Shown here: piece after piece, positions 42,670 through 52,041 of the stretch | Layout: each line of letters opens with the position of its first letter | Numbering within the stretch: position 1 is the first letter of the stretch | Origin: an uncultured Clostridia bacterium | GTDB taxonomy: Bacteria > Bacillota > Clostridia > Christensenellales > Aristaeellaceae | NCBI GenBank assembly: GCA_947166385.1 | Contig: CAMVEB010000003.1 | Location: 1 to 64,000 of the forward strand | Length of the DNA: 64,000 nucleotides | Direction: 5' to 3' | Notes under the pieces: model-generated | What the model saw: the letters and a program-made list of their open reading frames with translations, nothing else | The model's database searches: none | What the model was told of the DNA's origin: nothing | Program-made: the position numbers and the translations under genes

Positions 42670-44014
42670 AGTGGCAGGTTCCCTCATCCCACTGAATACT
42701 GACATCTTCGCAGTCTTCCGTCTGATCTTTCGTTCCGTCCCAGGCTTCGGCTGTTCCTGTGAACCGGACGGTTCCGTTCCTGAAGCGGAGCTTTTTCACG
42801 CTTCGCGCGTACAGCGCCGGGATGTCATGCCGGTACACATGCCGCGCGGAGGGCTGCTCGTCAAAAAGGCCGCCGGGCTGGGTTCCCTGCCGGATGAAAT
42901 GCAGATGGATATCCCGCATGAACACATTTTCGATCATGCAGTCTTTTTCCCCGCCCAGGAACAGACTGCTCTCACAATCCAGCCGGAGATCTGAAAAAAA
43001 CAGGTTCCGCATGGTTCCCGGAAAAGAATCTTCTTTCCCGCGCCGGTGCGTCGCGCTCAGGAAAATCGGTTCGCCTTTTCCCCACCAGCCCGGTGCTCCG
43101 GGCACGTCGTAGGCGTCGGCATAACGCCGGACGCCGCCGGTCAGGTGGTGAACCTGAATATCCTCCACCGTGCCGCCGTCCCGGACCCAGATGCCGACGC
43201 CCCGCGAGCAGTCGTCCACGATGCTGTCGGAAAAAACAACCCGACGGATTACCCCGTGGGTTTCCGTTCCGATTTTCAGGGCGGAATCTCTGGAATGAAG
43301 CACACACCCGGTAATGGTAATGTTCTCGCAGGGGCCGTAACGTTCCGCCATGGGCGCGGTGGACTTCAGCACGATGGCATCATCACCGGTTTCGATCTGG
43401 CAGCCAGAAATCACCACATCCCGGCAGCAGTCCGGATCAATCCCGTCGTTGTTCGCTCCCCGATCCTGATTCAGAATCAGGATATCCCGGATCCGCACAT
43501 GGCGGCATCCTGCCATGTGCAGTGTCCAGAAGGCCGCGTTCTTCAAGGTAATGCCGGTGATATGAAGGTTCCGGATGTTTTCAAACAGCATCATCCGGGG
43601 CCGGAAAACATCACAGCTCAGCGGACATTCGTGAAATCCGCTGTCGTTGTTGGCGTCGTAAAAAACAGCTTCTCCCCGGCCGTCAATGGTTCCCTCGCCG
43701 GAGATCGAAATATCCTCCCCGTCCAGCGCTCCGAGAAAAAAGCCGCCGTTGAATCCGTCGATCGCTTCTTTCCCCGGATGCGCGGGAAACGGAAGAATAT
43801 CCTCCGGGTCAAGGCTGGACTGCAGCACAGCCCCTGCCTCCAGCCGAAGTTCCACATGGCTCCGGAGAAGCACCGACCCGGAAAACCATCGTCCCGCCGG
43901 GATCAGCACAATCCCGCCGCCGGCTGCGCTGGCTGCGTCCACCGCCTGCTGAATCGCGGCGGCACAGTTCGTTTTTCCATCCGGAATAGCCCCGTAGTTT
44001 TCAATCCGATACAT
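42668..44014 (-). CDS. Glycoside hydrolase family 28 (polygalacturonase-like)
   Basis: Cleaves galacturonic-acid polymers or rhamnogalacturonan by a right-handed beta-helix fold. The 448-residue product has the GH28 N-terminal turn (NYGAIPDGKTN near residue 6) and the active-site region with NNDGIDPD at 188-195 (one Asp) and GDDAIVLK at 210-217 (two Asp). The loop GTETHG at 249-254 stands where the family His lies. No signal peptide, so it acts on imported oligosaccharides. The start at 44014 follows GGAAAGG. Confidence 0.9.
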   Translation of the reverse strand: MYRIENYGAIPDGKTNCAAAIQQAVDAASAAGGGIVLIPAGRWFSGSVLLRSHVELRLEAGAVLQSSLDPEDILPFPAHPGKEAIDGFNGGFFLGALDGEDISISGEGTIDGRGEAVFYDANNDSGFHECPLSCDVFRPRMMLFENIRNLHITGITLKNAAFWTLHMAGCRHVRIRDILILNQDRGANNDGIDPDCCRDVVISGCQIETGDDAIVLKSTAPMAERYGPCENITITGCVLHSRDSALKIGTETHGVIRRVVFSDSIVDDCSRGVGIWVRDGGTVEDIQVHHLTGGVRRYADAYDVPGAPGWWGKGEPIFLSATHRRGKEDSFPGTMRNLFFSDLRLDCESSLFLGGEKDCMIENVFMRDIHLHFIRQGTQPGGLFDEQPSARHVYRHDIPALYARSVKKLRFRNGTVRFTGTAEAWDGTKDQTEDCEDVSIQWDEGTCH

Positions 44015-44170
44015 CGTCCGATTTCCTTTCAGTTGTCTGCTGTGACCATGGAACCCGCGCCGGGTCTGTATGGGACAGCGAACAGGAACGGCATTCATCC
44101 GGAATCCCTGACATATCAGATTATATCGCAAAAAATGCAAACAGAACAGAATAATATCTGCTGAAAATGA

Positions 44171-44199
44171 TTGACACGCCCATTTATATGTGATAAAAT
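44171..44199 (+). promoter_or_regulatory. Promoter of the glutathione peroxidase gene
   Basis: TTGACA (44171-44176), 17-base spacer, TAAAAT (44194-44199), 46 bases before the start codon. A TATAAT on the other strand at 44125-44120 may serve the GH28 gene, making this a divergent promoter region. Confidence 0.8.
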
Positions 44200-44244
44200 A
44201 TAATTGTATCAAATGAAATAAAACGACGGAAGGAGAAAAAGAAG

Positions 44245-44790
44245 ATGAAAACGGTTTATGATTTCACAGTGAAAAACAGGCAGGGACAGGAAGTAAGCCT
44301 GTCGGAGTATCAGGGCAAAGTGCTGCTGATTGTCAACACGGCGACCGGCTGCGGATTCACCCCGCACTACGAGCCGCTGGAAGCTATGTATAAGGATCTG
44401 AAGGGCCGGGGACTGGAAATCCTGGATTTTCCCTGCAACCAGTTCGCCAATCAGGCCCCCGGCAATGACGATGAGATCCACGAATTCTGCACGCTGAAAT
44501 TCGGCACGGAGTTTCCGCAGTTTGCAAAGATTGACGTCAACGGCGAAAATGCTGACCCGCTGTTTGCGTATCTCGCTTCCGAAAAGCCTTTTGAAGGCTT
44601 CGGCAAGGGACTGAAGAATGCGGCGCTGAACAAGTTTGCCGCCATGAATAATAAGAAATACGGTGATAAGACATACATCGGATGGAACTTCACGAAATTC
44701 CTGATCAACCGGGAAGGCAAGGTCATCGCACGCTTCGAGCCCACGGTTGATATGAACGAAGTCAGGGCTGCTGTGGAAGCGGCGCTGTAA
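44245..44790 (+). CDS. Glutathione peroxidase family protein (Cys form)
   Basis: Thiol peroxidase reducing hydroperoxides; in Clostridia the electrons usually come from thioredoxin. The 181-residue protein shows the active-site loop NTATGCGFTPHY with Cys36 in place of selenocysteine, FPCNQFANQAPG near residue 73 with the catalytic Gln, and the Trp/Asn pair in GWNFTKFLI near 149. GAAGGAG precedes the ATG. Confidence 0.95.
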   Translation: MKTVYDFTVKNRQGQEVSLSEYQGKVLLIVNTATGCGFTPHYEPLEAMYKDLKGRGLEILDFPCNQFANQAPGNDDEIHEFCTLKFGTEFPQFAKIDVNGENADPLFAYLASEKPFEGFGKGLKNAALNKFAAMNNKKYGDKTYIGWNFTKFLINREGKVIARFEPTVDMNEVRAAVEAAL

Positions 44791-45189
44791 AGAGGACTGA
44801 CGGGCCTCAACACACCCTAAATGGAATATTTTTTGCCTGGTGTGTCGTATTCCTTGCTTCCAAGAGTGCGGACCTGTTGGATTATGACGATTTGCGGAAC
44901 CTGGTGACTACACTGTTGCGATCGGAGACGCTGCGGCGGAAATCTCCATTGCCGAATAATTCCCGATAAAGACCCGAAAGGGGCTGACTCAGACGAGGCA
45001 GCCCCGAATACGGACAAAATGGTTTCAGCGATCAAAAGCTGGAACCATTTTTTTGTTTCCCAAACGAACGGAACAATTTCTGCATTTGCTGCCGGAATCA
45101 ACACGAAATAGACAGGCATCCTGACAGCAGGAACAAGTCGTGAAACGATTTTCAGGCGTTCATCAAGGTGTGAAAACGATTTATATCCT
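44791..45189 (+). other. Gap with a decayed coding scrap and two hairpins
   Basis: About 400 bases without a full gene. From about 44890 a frame reads FAEPGDYTVAIGDAAAEISI and stops at 44957; it looks like the C-terminal edge of a secreted beta-sandwich domain but has no start. Then GGGGCTG / CAGCCCC at 44980-45005 forms a 7-bp stem without a T-run, followed by the terminator at 45017. Confidence 0.35.
45017..45054 (+). terminator. Strong bidirectional terminator
   Basis: AAATGGTTTCAGC / GCTGGAACCATTT, 13 pairs with one G-T, eight-base loop and seven T after the stem. The A-run at the other foot makes it work also for the leftward gene that ends at 45190. Confidence 0.85.
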
Positions 45190-46278
45190 TCATGATCTTC
45201 TGGCGATCGCGGGATTCGTGTACTCCTTTTCTCCGGTAACCTCACGGATGACGGAGATCCCTTCCGGAAGAGCCACATGTTCCTCTCCGCCGTACAGTTC
45301 AATATCCATCAACGCCTGATCCTGCCACTGAGGATAGATATCAATGTTGTAGTATAGTCCGTTCTCACTCAGGCAGAACCGCTGTTTCCGGATCGGGCGG
45401 TAATCCGGATCCGCCTGCATCATCAGGTCCCGATACTCGTTCTTTGTCAGCCGCTCTTCCATTTCGATCCGTTTGCCGTCCACCGTCCGCTTTCTGGTTT
45501 TATAATACAGATAATGCCCGTCCTGACCGCGCCGGCGGATCCGGATCATCTCCCCAGGAATTTCGCTTTTCAGATAAGCCTGCAGGATCTCAACCCGCTG
45601 ACAATTCGGGCGCTGCTCCAGTTCCCGGATGTCCGGATAGCGGATCAGATACTTCCGTTTCGTCTCCAGCGGCCGGGGTTCTCCCAGAAATGCGGAAATC
45701 TCAGAAATCAGCGCCATCATCTTGCCGTTAAAATCATACCGGTTATCAATGACGCGCAGGTGCGGATGCCCTGTCCAGGAGGCAATCAATCCATCGTCCA
45801 CGCGAATCGCTTCCTCCACGGTTTCATAACGTGCCGCATTGTTCGCATACGTATAGAATTCCGCGGCGCCTTTGGCGGCCGTGACCAGGTGGAACACGGC
45901 ATCATAATGATCCCGCAGTTCAATTTCATTCGTCTCCAGCTGATCCAGCACATACTGAAACTCTTCATCATTCATGTATGCCCGGTTGTCCAGCGTTCCC
46001 CGGTCGCACACGATCAGCACCTTTTCCTCATCAAATGTCTTTGCAACAGCTTCAAAAGCCTGTTCCTTCGCCAGCATCAGCTTCGTGATCTGCAGCTGGT
46101 ATTCCCGGTTGTTTTTCGTAAATTTCCACGGCGCCCCTCCGCTGATCAGTTCCGTTGCCGTTTCACTCACAAACAGCACCATATAGCCTTCTTTGGTAAA
46201 AGCATTCTGGATCCAGCTCATGGCTGTGGTTTTCCCCGCGCACGGACCGCCTGTGATCACGATCTTTGTGATTTTCAT
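45190..46278 (-). CDS. P-loop ATPase fused to a CYTH-like domain
   Basis: The 362-residue product has an AAA_28/NadR-kinase-like P-loop domain (ITGGPCAGKTTA near residue 9, Walker B VLIVCDRGTLDNRAYM near 87) and, from about residue 215, a triphosphate-tunnel-like half: RVEILQAYLKS, IRIRRRGQDGHYLYYKTRKR and MEERLTKNEYRDLM, which is the pattern of CYTH enzymes acting on triphosphates or nucleotides. The combination suggests a phosphotransfer enzyme on a phosphate-rich small molecule. Substrate unknown. Start at 46278 after GGAGGG. Confidence 0.82.
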   Translation of the reverse strand: MKITKIVITGGPCAGKTTAMSWIQNAFTKEGYMVLFVSETATELISGGAPWKFTKNNREYQLQITKLMLAKEQAFEAVAKTFDEEKVLIVCDRGTLDNRAYMNDEEFQYVLDQLETNEIELRDHYDAVFHLVTAAKGAAEFYTYANNAARYETVEEAIRVDDGLIASWTGHPHLRVIDNRYDFNGKMMALISEISAFLGEPRPLETKRKYLIRYPDIRELEQRPNCQRVEILQAYLKSEIPGEMIRIRRRGQDGHYLYYKTRKRTVDGKRIEMEERLTKNEYRDLMMQADPDYRPIRKQRFCLSENGLYYNIDIYPQWQDQALMDIELYGGEEHVALPEGISVIREVTGEKEYTNPAIARRS

Positions 46279-46372
46279 TTTCCGCCCTCCCGCAGTAAGT
46301 CGCGATGATTAAAAACTTCCGGCTTTTCTCTTTGTTATTATACCGCAGGGAAGGATAACGCGCCACCGGAAA

Positions 46373-46825
46373 TCATCCATTCATCTGTTTTTCCTGAAAC
46401 CGGGCAAGATCCGCATTGAGTTTCTCCGCTTCCTTCCTGTCGATAAAATACAGAATGATATGCGTCAGGACAAAGACCGCAAAAACGGCCAATGTGAGGC
46501 TGGGAATCACCCAGCTTTTTTCTGTGGGAATGGTATCCGCGTTCAGGGCGATCAGGAGGATCACCCCTTCAATCAGCAGCAGGCTGATAACTTTCCGGAT
46601 GATCAGATTCCTGACGCTGAGCTCCTGATCCGACCGGGTGATCACGGTGGCCACTGTACCGATCAGCGCATAGACCAGCGGGGAAAGGAAAGCGTCGTAA
46701 CCGAAAACGCGGTCCCGGTCCAACAGATACCCCAGGATCATCATGATCACGACAATCAGCGTAACCAGCAGCGTGTACAGGCGGAGCGCCTGAATGAACA
46801 GCTCTTTCCATTTTTTCCCGGTCAT
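46373..46825 (-). CDS. DUF3021 membrane protein
   Basis: The 150-residue protein has four predicted transmembrane helices and a charged end, as in the DUF3021 family. Such proteins are commonly found directly behind a LytTR DNA-binding gene, as here: the LytTR stop and this start overlap by one base. They are thought to modulate the regulator, but the mechanism is not known. Confidence 0.85.
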   Translation of the reverse strand: MTGKKWKELFIQALRLYTLLVTLIVVIMMILGYLLDRDRVFGYDAFLSPLVYALIGTVATVITRSDQELSVRNLIIRKVISLLLIEGVILLIALNADTIPTEKSWVIPSLTLAVFAVFVLTHIILYFIDRKEAEKLNADLARFQEKQMNG

Positions 46826-47271
46826 CAGGACTCACCGCCTTTCAGGATCTGCTTCAGGGCCGGTACGTATTTCCGGGAAATGATGATTTCCTCCCCGTTT
46901 TTCAGGACTGCGGAGAACCGGCCGTTCAGGGCGGGACGAATGGAAGTGATTTTCATCAGGTTCACAATCATACTCTTGGAAACACGAAAGAAGCTTTTAT
47001 TCTTCAGCAGATCTTCCAGTTCATACAGTTTCATCCGGATCTCATAACTGTCAGCAGCGGTATACAGAAAGAGCCGGTCATCCACTGATTCGGCGTAGAA
47101 CAGATCCACAACGGGCACCTCAAAACGCTTTCCGTCCCGGGTGGCGCTGAGTTGCCCCTGGCGGGATTTGACAAAGGAAATGATTTCCTGTATCTCCTCC
47201 GTGATCCAGTGATATCGGATCTCCACCATTTCCGGTTCGCTTTCCGGAATCTTCCTGGTTTCCAGTTTCAT
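46825..47271 (-). CDS. LytTR DNA-binding regulator
   Basis: The 148-residue protein lacks a receiver domain. Residues 55-145 form a LytTR domain: EVPVVDLFYAESVDDRLFLYT, then LLKNKSFFRVSKSMIVNL and the DNA-contacting ISRKYVPALKQIL end. LytTR/DUF3021 pairs often regulate small membrane or transport genes; the next leftward genes or distant ones could be targets. No clear LytTR direct repeat was found nearby. Confidence 0.9.
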   Translation of the reverse strand: MKLETRKIPESEPEMVEIRYHWITEEIQEIISFVKSRQGQLSATRDGKRFEVPVVDLFYAESVDDRLFLYTAADSYEIRMKLYELEDLLKNKSFFRVSKSMIVNLMKITSIRPALNGRFSAVLKNGEEIIISRKYVPALKQILKGGES

Positions 47272-47352
47272 TTGCCTGCTCCTTTATACCGGCCGCTTTC
47301 AGCCGGAACGCTGTCAGTATATCAGAGCAGGCATGGAACCGCAATGTGTGTA

Positions 47353-48087
47353 TTACCCCTCCAGGTGTTTCCAATTCCAGACGGAGTAGCCTCCCAGCAC
47401 GACCGCGCTGACCGCGATCATGATGACCGTGGTGACAACCGGACCGCCCAGGACACTGTTCATTGCTTCATCATTCGCAATCACGGAGAGGGCGTTGAAC
47501 ACGCCGTGAAAAACGATACACGGCACCAGGCTCTTCCCTTTGTGGAAAAGGACAACCAGCGCAAAGCCGACGAACACGGCGAAGATGATCTGGCTGATGG
47601 TTTCTGCGAGATCCTGGCCGTTCAGCAGGTTCACAATATGCCCGATGCCGAAGGTGACCGATGAGATGATGATCGCCCGGGTCAGGTTTTCCTTTTCGAT
47701 AGCCCTGAACAGGAAACCACGGAAGATGAGCTCTTCCAGGAATCCGACGCCCAGCATGCTGATGACAAAGAGGATGCTTTCCGTCGCGGAAAAGCGGAGA
47801 GACGGGCTGAAGACCAGTTTATACAGGCATACCAGCGCCAGCGGAATGAAAAACCAGGCGCGCAGGAGTCTGTAACGCGGCAGGAGCAGGCCGTACTTTT
47901 CCGCCAGGCCGTTCCGCCTGACCCACAGGAACAGGCCGGCAGTCAGCAGAACATGAAACACAGCGGAAACCAGTTTATAGGCGCCGACTGTTTCGCTCAG
48001 AGCTTCGGCCAGGCTTGTGCCGACAACATAGATCGCGATCCATACCAGGGCAAAGATCAGTTCGTTTTTCTCATACAGTTTCTTCAT
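47353..48087 (-). CDS. CPBP/CAAX-type intramembrane metalloprotease
   Basis: The 244-residue protein has about seven to eight membrane helices and the CPBP signature: Glu118-Glu119 and Arg123 in EELIFRG, His150 in FGIGH, and His194/Asn198 in FHGVFN. Members include the Abi family, bacteriocin self-immunity proteins and prenyl-protein proteases. No bacteriocin gene is nearby, so its substrate remains open. AGGATGAT precedes the ATG. Confidence 0.88.
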   Translation of the reverse strand: MKKLYEKNELIFALVWIAIYVVGTSLAEALSETVGAYKLVSAVFHVLLTAGLFLWVRRNGLAEKYGLLLPRYRLLRAWFFIPLALVCLYKLVFSPSLRFSATESILFVISMLGVGFLEELIFRGFLFRAIEKENLTRAIIISSVTFGIGHIVNLLNGQDLAETISQIIFAVFVGFALVVLFHKGKSLVPCIVFHGVFNALSVIANDEAMNSVLGGPVVTTVIMIAVSAVVLGGYSVWNWKHLEG

Positions 48088-48341
48088 GGGATCATCCTCC
48101 GTCTGTTTGATCAGGCAAAGGATAATACCGCGGGGCAGCGGAACACAACAAATTGACAGGTGAAATGCATTTTCCGCGGGTAAGATGCTGTTGCCCGTGA
48201 GGGACCCAATATGGTATTGTTTAACAAGATCATCGCACGGTAAACAGATGATCTGAATGTGCCATGAACGGTTACAGGCGATTGTGATATATCTTTCCGG
48301 TCAGGGATATTATATGATCCTTCCGAAAGGAGGGCGTGCCC

Positions 48342-49088
48342 ATGGGTTACCGAAACGCGCAGGATATTTTCCCGGAAGGGCTCCTGAGACAGATCCAGCG
48401 GTATGTGGCCGGTGAGACGATTTATATTCCGGCCGGGGACGAGCGAAAAGCCTGGGGTGAAACATCCGGATACCAGCGCTATATCCGGGAAAGAAACGAG
48501 GAAATCCGCGCGGGCTTTGCTGATGGCCTGACGATGGAGGAACTGATGGACAAATACGCGCTCTCCTACGATTCCATCAAACGGATCGTGTACAACAGGA
48601 AGGAGACCGCGATGCTGAAATACAGCGCTGCACTGTCCGCCGCGCAAGCCTATGCCGAAGCGGGAAAACTGGACGCCTGGATTCATTTGTACCTGAATGA
48701 GGAAGGACGGAATATTCCTTTCTCCGACGGCCTGAAACTGTTTGACCGGTACTATATCAGTCCGGCACTGTTTCCGATCCGTTTCTTCCAACGATGCACC
48801 GGGCCGGAACCGGAAATGAAATACCGGATCGATAGGGACTGGTGGGAGCATCGCATCAGGGAGCTGGAGAAGGTTATTCCGGAAGACGATGATCTGCCGC
48901 CGCTTATCGTCCATTATGTGGATGGGGAATTTGAGCTGAACGACGGAAACCATCGCCATAAGGCATATGAAAATCTGGGGATCGAAAAGGCCTGGGTGAT
49001 CATCTGGATGACGGAGAAGGAAGAACTGGATGACTTCATGGAAAAATACGGCGGGTATGTCAAAGACTGCAGGGTTATCCGAAGATAA
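48342..49088 (+). CDS. Mor-like HTH fused to a ParB/sulfiredoxin-like domain
   Basis: The 248-residue product joins two parts. Residues 1-85 (YRNAQDIFPEGLLRQIQRYV, then a KAWGETSGYQ segment and an HTH with MEELMDKYALSYDSIKRIVY) match small Mor-like regulators of Clostridia. Residues 170-235 resemble a ParB/Srx-like nuclease fold with the LNDGNHRHKAYENLGI motif, in which a GxHR-type segment is kept. ATG 48342 with AAAGGAGGG is chosen over GTG 48336. Together they suggest a DNA- or RNA-directed switch; no tested function known. Confidence 0.7.
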   Translation: MGYRNAQDIFPEGLLRQIQRYVAGETIYIPAGDERKAWGETSGYQRYIRERNEEIRAGFADGLTMEELMDKYALSYDSIKRIVYNRKETAMLKYSAALSAAQAYAEAGKLDAWIHLYLNEEGRNIPFSDGLKLFDRYYISPALFPIRFFQRCTGPEPEMKYRIDRDWWEHRIRELEKVIPEDDDLPPLIVHYVDGEFELNDGNHRHKAYENLGIEKAWVIIWMTEKEELDDFMEKYGGYVKDCRVIRR

Positions 49089-49103
49089 GGCGGTGAAAGC
49101 GAT

Positions 49104-49616
49104 ATGAGGTTATTTATCATTACCGGCACCTGCGGGGCCGGGAAATCCACCATGAAGGATCAACTGGCGGCTGTGCTCGATCCGGAAAGGTACGCGTGCG
49201 TTGATTCGGATGAGACCGGACTGAACTGGTGGGATTACGCCGGGACAGACCATGAATCCCAGTACGGCGCGGACACCCTGAAGGAAGCCTTCCGGATGGC
49301 CGGCGAAAGGGATCTTGTCTTTGTCACCTGTATGGTACCGCAGGATTATATGACAAAAACAACGGTGCCGGAGGAACTGACGGCAACGTACTATATAGCG
49401 CTGTGGGCGCCGGATGAGGTGATCGGGCAGCGCCTGCGCGCCAGGCCGAAGGAACGGGGATTCACTTCGGATGAAGCGATCCGGCCGCACATTGAGTATA
49501 ACCAGTGGATCGGAAGAAACCGGGGAAAGTATCAGCTGTTTATCAACAACGAATCGCAAAGCGAGGAAGAGACCGCAAAGATCATCATGGAATATATCAA
49601 ACGACTGTGTCTTTGA
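49104..49616 (+). CDS. P-loop nucleoside/small-molecule kinase-like protein
   Basis: The 170-residue protein begins with a Walker A segment ITGTCGAGKSTM near residue 6 and shows an acidic VDSDE near 33 and a LID-like stretch with RLRARPKERG near 113. It resembles the AAA_33/cytidylate-kinase-like group, phosphorylating a small molecule. Gap to the previous gene is 15 bases, so co-transcription is likely. Substrate unknown. Confidence 0.8.
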   Translation: MRLFIITGTCGAGKSTMKDQLAAVLDPERYACVDSDETGLNWWDYAGTDHESQYGADTLKEAFRMAGERDLVFVTCMVPQDYMTKTTVPEELTATYYIALWAPDEVIGQRLRARPKERGFTSDEAIRPHIEYNQWIGRNRGKYQLFINNESQSEEETAKIIMEYIKRLCL

Positions 49617-49720
49617 CGGCAGAAAGACGGTCTGCCTTACGGCAAGTGTGGATTTGCCACCATGATGATGACCGTGGACACTTTGAAGTATATCCGCTAT
49701 TTTGATTGGAGGGAATGCTC

Positions 49721-50764
49721 ATGAATAAGACGGGAACACAGCGAATCGAAACCCATCGGCTGATCCTGAGACCTTTCAGGATGGAGGATGCGGAGGACAT
49801 GTATACCAACTGGGCGTCGGATCCGGAGGTCACCCGGTTCCTGACCTGGCCTGTCCATGGGAGCGTTGACGTAACCCGCCGGGTTCTGGAGGACTGGATT
49901 CCCCGGTATGGGGATGGCAGGTATTTTCATTGGGCCATCGAATGGAAGGAAACCGGCCGCGCCATCGGAAGTATCGCGGTTGTGAAGCTGGAAGAGGAGA
50001 CCGAAGCCGCGGAGATCGGATACTGTCTGAGCCAGGCTTTCTGGGGACAGGGAATTGTGCCAGAAGCGCTGCGGGCTGTGATGGAGTATCTGTTTGCCAC
50101 CGTGGGCCTGAACAGGATCGCTTCCTATCATGATGTGAATAATCCCAAGTCCGGCCGGGTTATGGTCAAAGCCGGCATGAAAAGGGAAGGAATTCTCCGC
50201 GGAGCGGGAAAAAACAACACCGGAATCTGTGATGAGGTCCGGTATGCTTTGCTGCGGGACGAATGGGAGCCGAAGCCGGAACGGGAGACAGCGCGGGTGA
50301 CGGTTCGGTTTGCCCGGGAGGAGAACCTGGAGCAGGTGAACGTGCTGCGCAGACAGGTGAACGATCTGCACGTTGCCGGAAAGCCTGAGGTGTTCAAGCC
50401 CGGTTTCACCGATGAACTCAGGGATTATGTATATACGATCTTTCGCAACCCGGAACAGAGAATTGTGGTCGCGGAGGTAAACGGGACGATCTGCGGTTTT
50501 GCGGTACTGCACCATATCAATAAGCCGGAGAATCCCTTCATGTACGAACGGGACTTTCTGGATATCGACGAATTCTGCGTGGGTGAAGACCACCGCAGGC
50601 AGGGGATCGCTTCGGCGATGATCCGCTTTATCAGGGACTTTGCGAAGGGACAGGGATATCATCGGATTGAACTGAACATGTGGGAGTTTAACCGCGACGC
50701 TCTGGCCTTCTACGAAGCGGCGGGTTTTACGAGCTTTCGCCGGTATATGGAGATGATGATCTGA
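49721..50764 (+). CDS. Two GNAT acetyltransferase domains in one protein
   Basis: The 347-residue protein contains a RimJ/RimL-type domain (residues 5-175; RLILRPF, AEIGYCLSQAFWGQGIVPEA, NNPKSGRVMVKAGM) and a second, different GNAT domain (residues 190-345; DIDEFCVGEDHRRQGIASAMI, FYEAAGFTSFRRYMEM). Both acetyl-CoA loops look intact. The two halves are found as separate genes elsewhere, so this is a fusion. Start at 49721 with GGAGGGAATGCTC ahead; the upstream TTG is too close to the site. Confidence 0.88.
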   Translation: MNKTGTQRIETHRLILRPFRMEDAEDMYTNWASDPEVTRFLTWPVHGSVDVTRRVLEDWIPRYGDGRYFHWAIEWKETGRAIGSIAVVKLEEETEAAEIGYCLSQAFWGQGIVPEALRAVMEYLFATVGLNRIASYHDVNNPKSGRVMVKAGMKREGILRGAGKNNTGICDEVRYALLRDEWEPKPERETARVTVRFAREENLEQVNVLRRQVNDLHVAGKPEVFKPGFTDELRDYVYTIFRNPEQRIVVAEVNGTICGFAVLHHINKPENPFMYERDFLDIDEFCVGEDHRRQGIASAMIRFIRDFAKGQGYHRIELNMWEFNRDALAFYEAAGFTSFRRYMEMMI

Positions 50765-50779
50765 CGAATCGCGGGAGAC

Positions 50780-51559
50780 TCACCTGAACGCTACGGCTGT
50801 AAACTCGCCGGGCAGCGCGGGATCTTCCCATGCGGGATGTTCATCAAAGCGTTTCAGGATGAAACCGGTGTCAATGATCGCATTGATGATCTCGCTGATT
50901 GTATACCTTCTGTAAAGGCACTTTGGAAACTGTTTCCGGATGTCTTTATCGTAAAAACGCGCATGAGCCATTTCGCCTTCAAACACATCTGTGGAGAAAT
51001 AATTCATGGTTTGTGTTTCCAGTTTCAGCGTATCCATGATCTTGATGAACGGATGAAAGTCGCTGCAGATCAGTTTTCCGCCCGGCTTCAGGAGAGCATA
51101 CATGATCCGCATGAACGCATTGATATCATGGAAATAAGCAAGGATTCCGCCTTCCATAAAGACCACGTCGAAGGTTCCGCCATACCGGTCCAGGTCAATA
51201 TCCGTCACATCGCCCACAACATAATGGATACTGACGTTCGCGGCCTGTGCAGTCTCCATGGCATACCGCCTGTTTTCCTCGGAAATGTCAAAAACCGTCA
51301 CATCAGCGCCGAGCAGTGCCAGCGGGATTGCTTTCTTCCCGCAGGAACCGCAGATATTGGCAATTATTACTCCTTCGCAGCGGTCAAAATATGCGGCGTA
51401 TTTTCGGAGCATCTTTGTCGGATTTTCGATATCCTCTTTTGCTCTTTCCTCCGGTGTCCCGTTATGCTCAACCCAGAAATGATAAGCATCGTATTCCCAT
51501 GCTTTTTTGTGCTGCTTCCCTGCATCGTTCATATCTGATTTATCCTCCGGTCTTGTCAT
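50780..51559 (-). CDS. SAM-dependent methyltransferase
   Basis: The 259-residue protein has a class I fold: motif I is modified but recognisable as IIANICGSCGKKAIPLALLG near residue 66, DVTVFDISEENRRYA (motif II) follows, then YVVGDVTDID and FDVVFMEGGILAYF. The N-terminal 50 residues carry a FWVEHNGTPEE segment typical of a small Clostridia-type subgroup. Target unknown. Its start overlaps the end of the GNAT gene by four bases, so they form a two-gene operon from the promoter at 52185. Confidence 0.87.
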   Translation of the reverse strand: MTRPEDKSDMNDAGKQHKKAWEYDAYHFWVEHNGTPEERAKEDIENPTKMLRKYAAYFDRCEGVIIANICGSCGKKAIPLALLGADVTVFDISEENRRYAMETAQAANVSIHYVVGDVTDIDLDRYGGTFDVVFMEGGILAYFHDINAFMRIMYALLKPGGKLICSDFHPFIKIMDTLKLETQTMNYFSTDVFEGEMAHARFYDKDIRKQFPKCLYRRYTISEIINAIIDTGFILKRFDEHPAWEDPALPGEFTAVAFR

Positions 51560-52041
51560 TTACGGCAGGCTTTCCGTTGAGCTTTCCATTTCATCAGATG
51601 ATATTTCATGCAATCATCCTCAAAACCCACAGACCGATACAAATCATAACCATCTTCTGTGGCTTTAAGCTCAATAACATCAATATTCCGCTCTTTGGCG
51701 TCAGCCATCATGGCATCCATGATCATCCGCGCACAACCTCTGCGCCGGTAAGCCGGGCGGGTATAAACATTCAGGACAGTGGCGGTTCTTCCATTGATGA
51801 ATGCGGGACTCATGGGTTTCATCATGATCAGCAGAAAAGCACAGGAAACGATGATGCCGTCCTCCCGGATGACATAAGCAAACAAATCTTTATTCAGATG
51901 TTCGCGGAAATAGCCCGGCAGAGTGTTCCTGATCGTTTCTGCGTCATCATGATCAAGCGAACCATTGTCTTCGATGAGATAATCCAGCCTGAGTTCTGTG
52001 AGTGCATCAACATCGGCAAAACCTGCTTTTTCCTCACGCAT
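51556..52041 (-). CDS. GNAT acetyltransferase
   Basis: The 161-residue protein has a standard GNAT core: NVYTRPAYRRRGCARMIMDA near residue 92 with the acetyl-CoA loop RRRGCA, and KATEDGYDLYRSVGFE near 124 at the closing strand. Start 52041 chosen because TAGGAACG-type and AGGCG sites are close behind; a longer in-frame start at 52089 adds residues without homology. First of two genes with the methyltransferase. Confidence 0.88.
   Translation of the reverse strand: MREEKAGFADVDALTELRLDYLIEDNGSLDHDDAETIRNTLPGYFREHLNKDLFAYVIREDGIIVSCAFLLIMMKPMSPAFINGRTATVLNVYTRPAYRRRGCARMIMDAMMADAKERNIDVIELKATEDGYDLYRSVGFEDDCMKYHLMKWKAQRKACRK

Noticed and set aside
44890..44959. Frame with FAEPGDYTVAIGDAAAEISI
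   Set aside because: Looks like the tail of a secreted beta domain, but it is too short and headless to assign; noted only in the gap entry.
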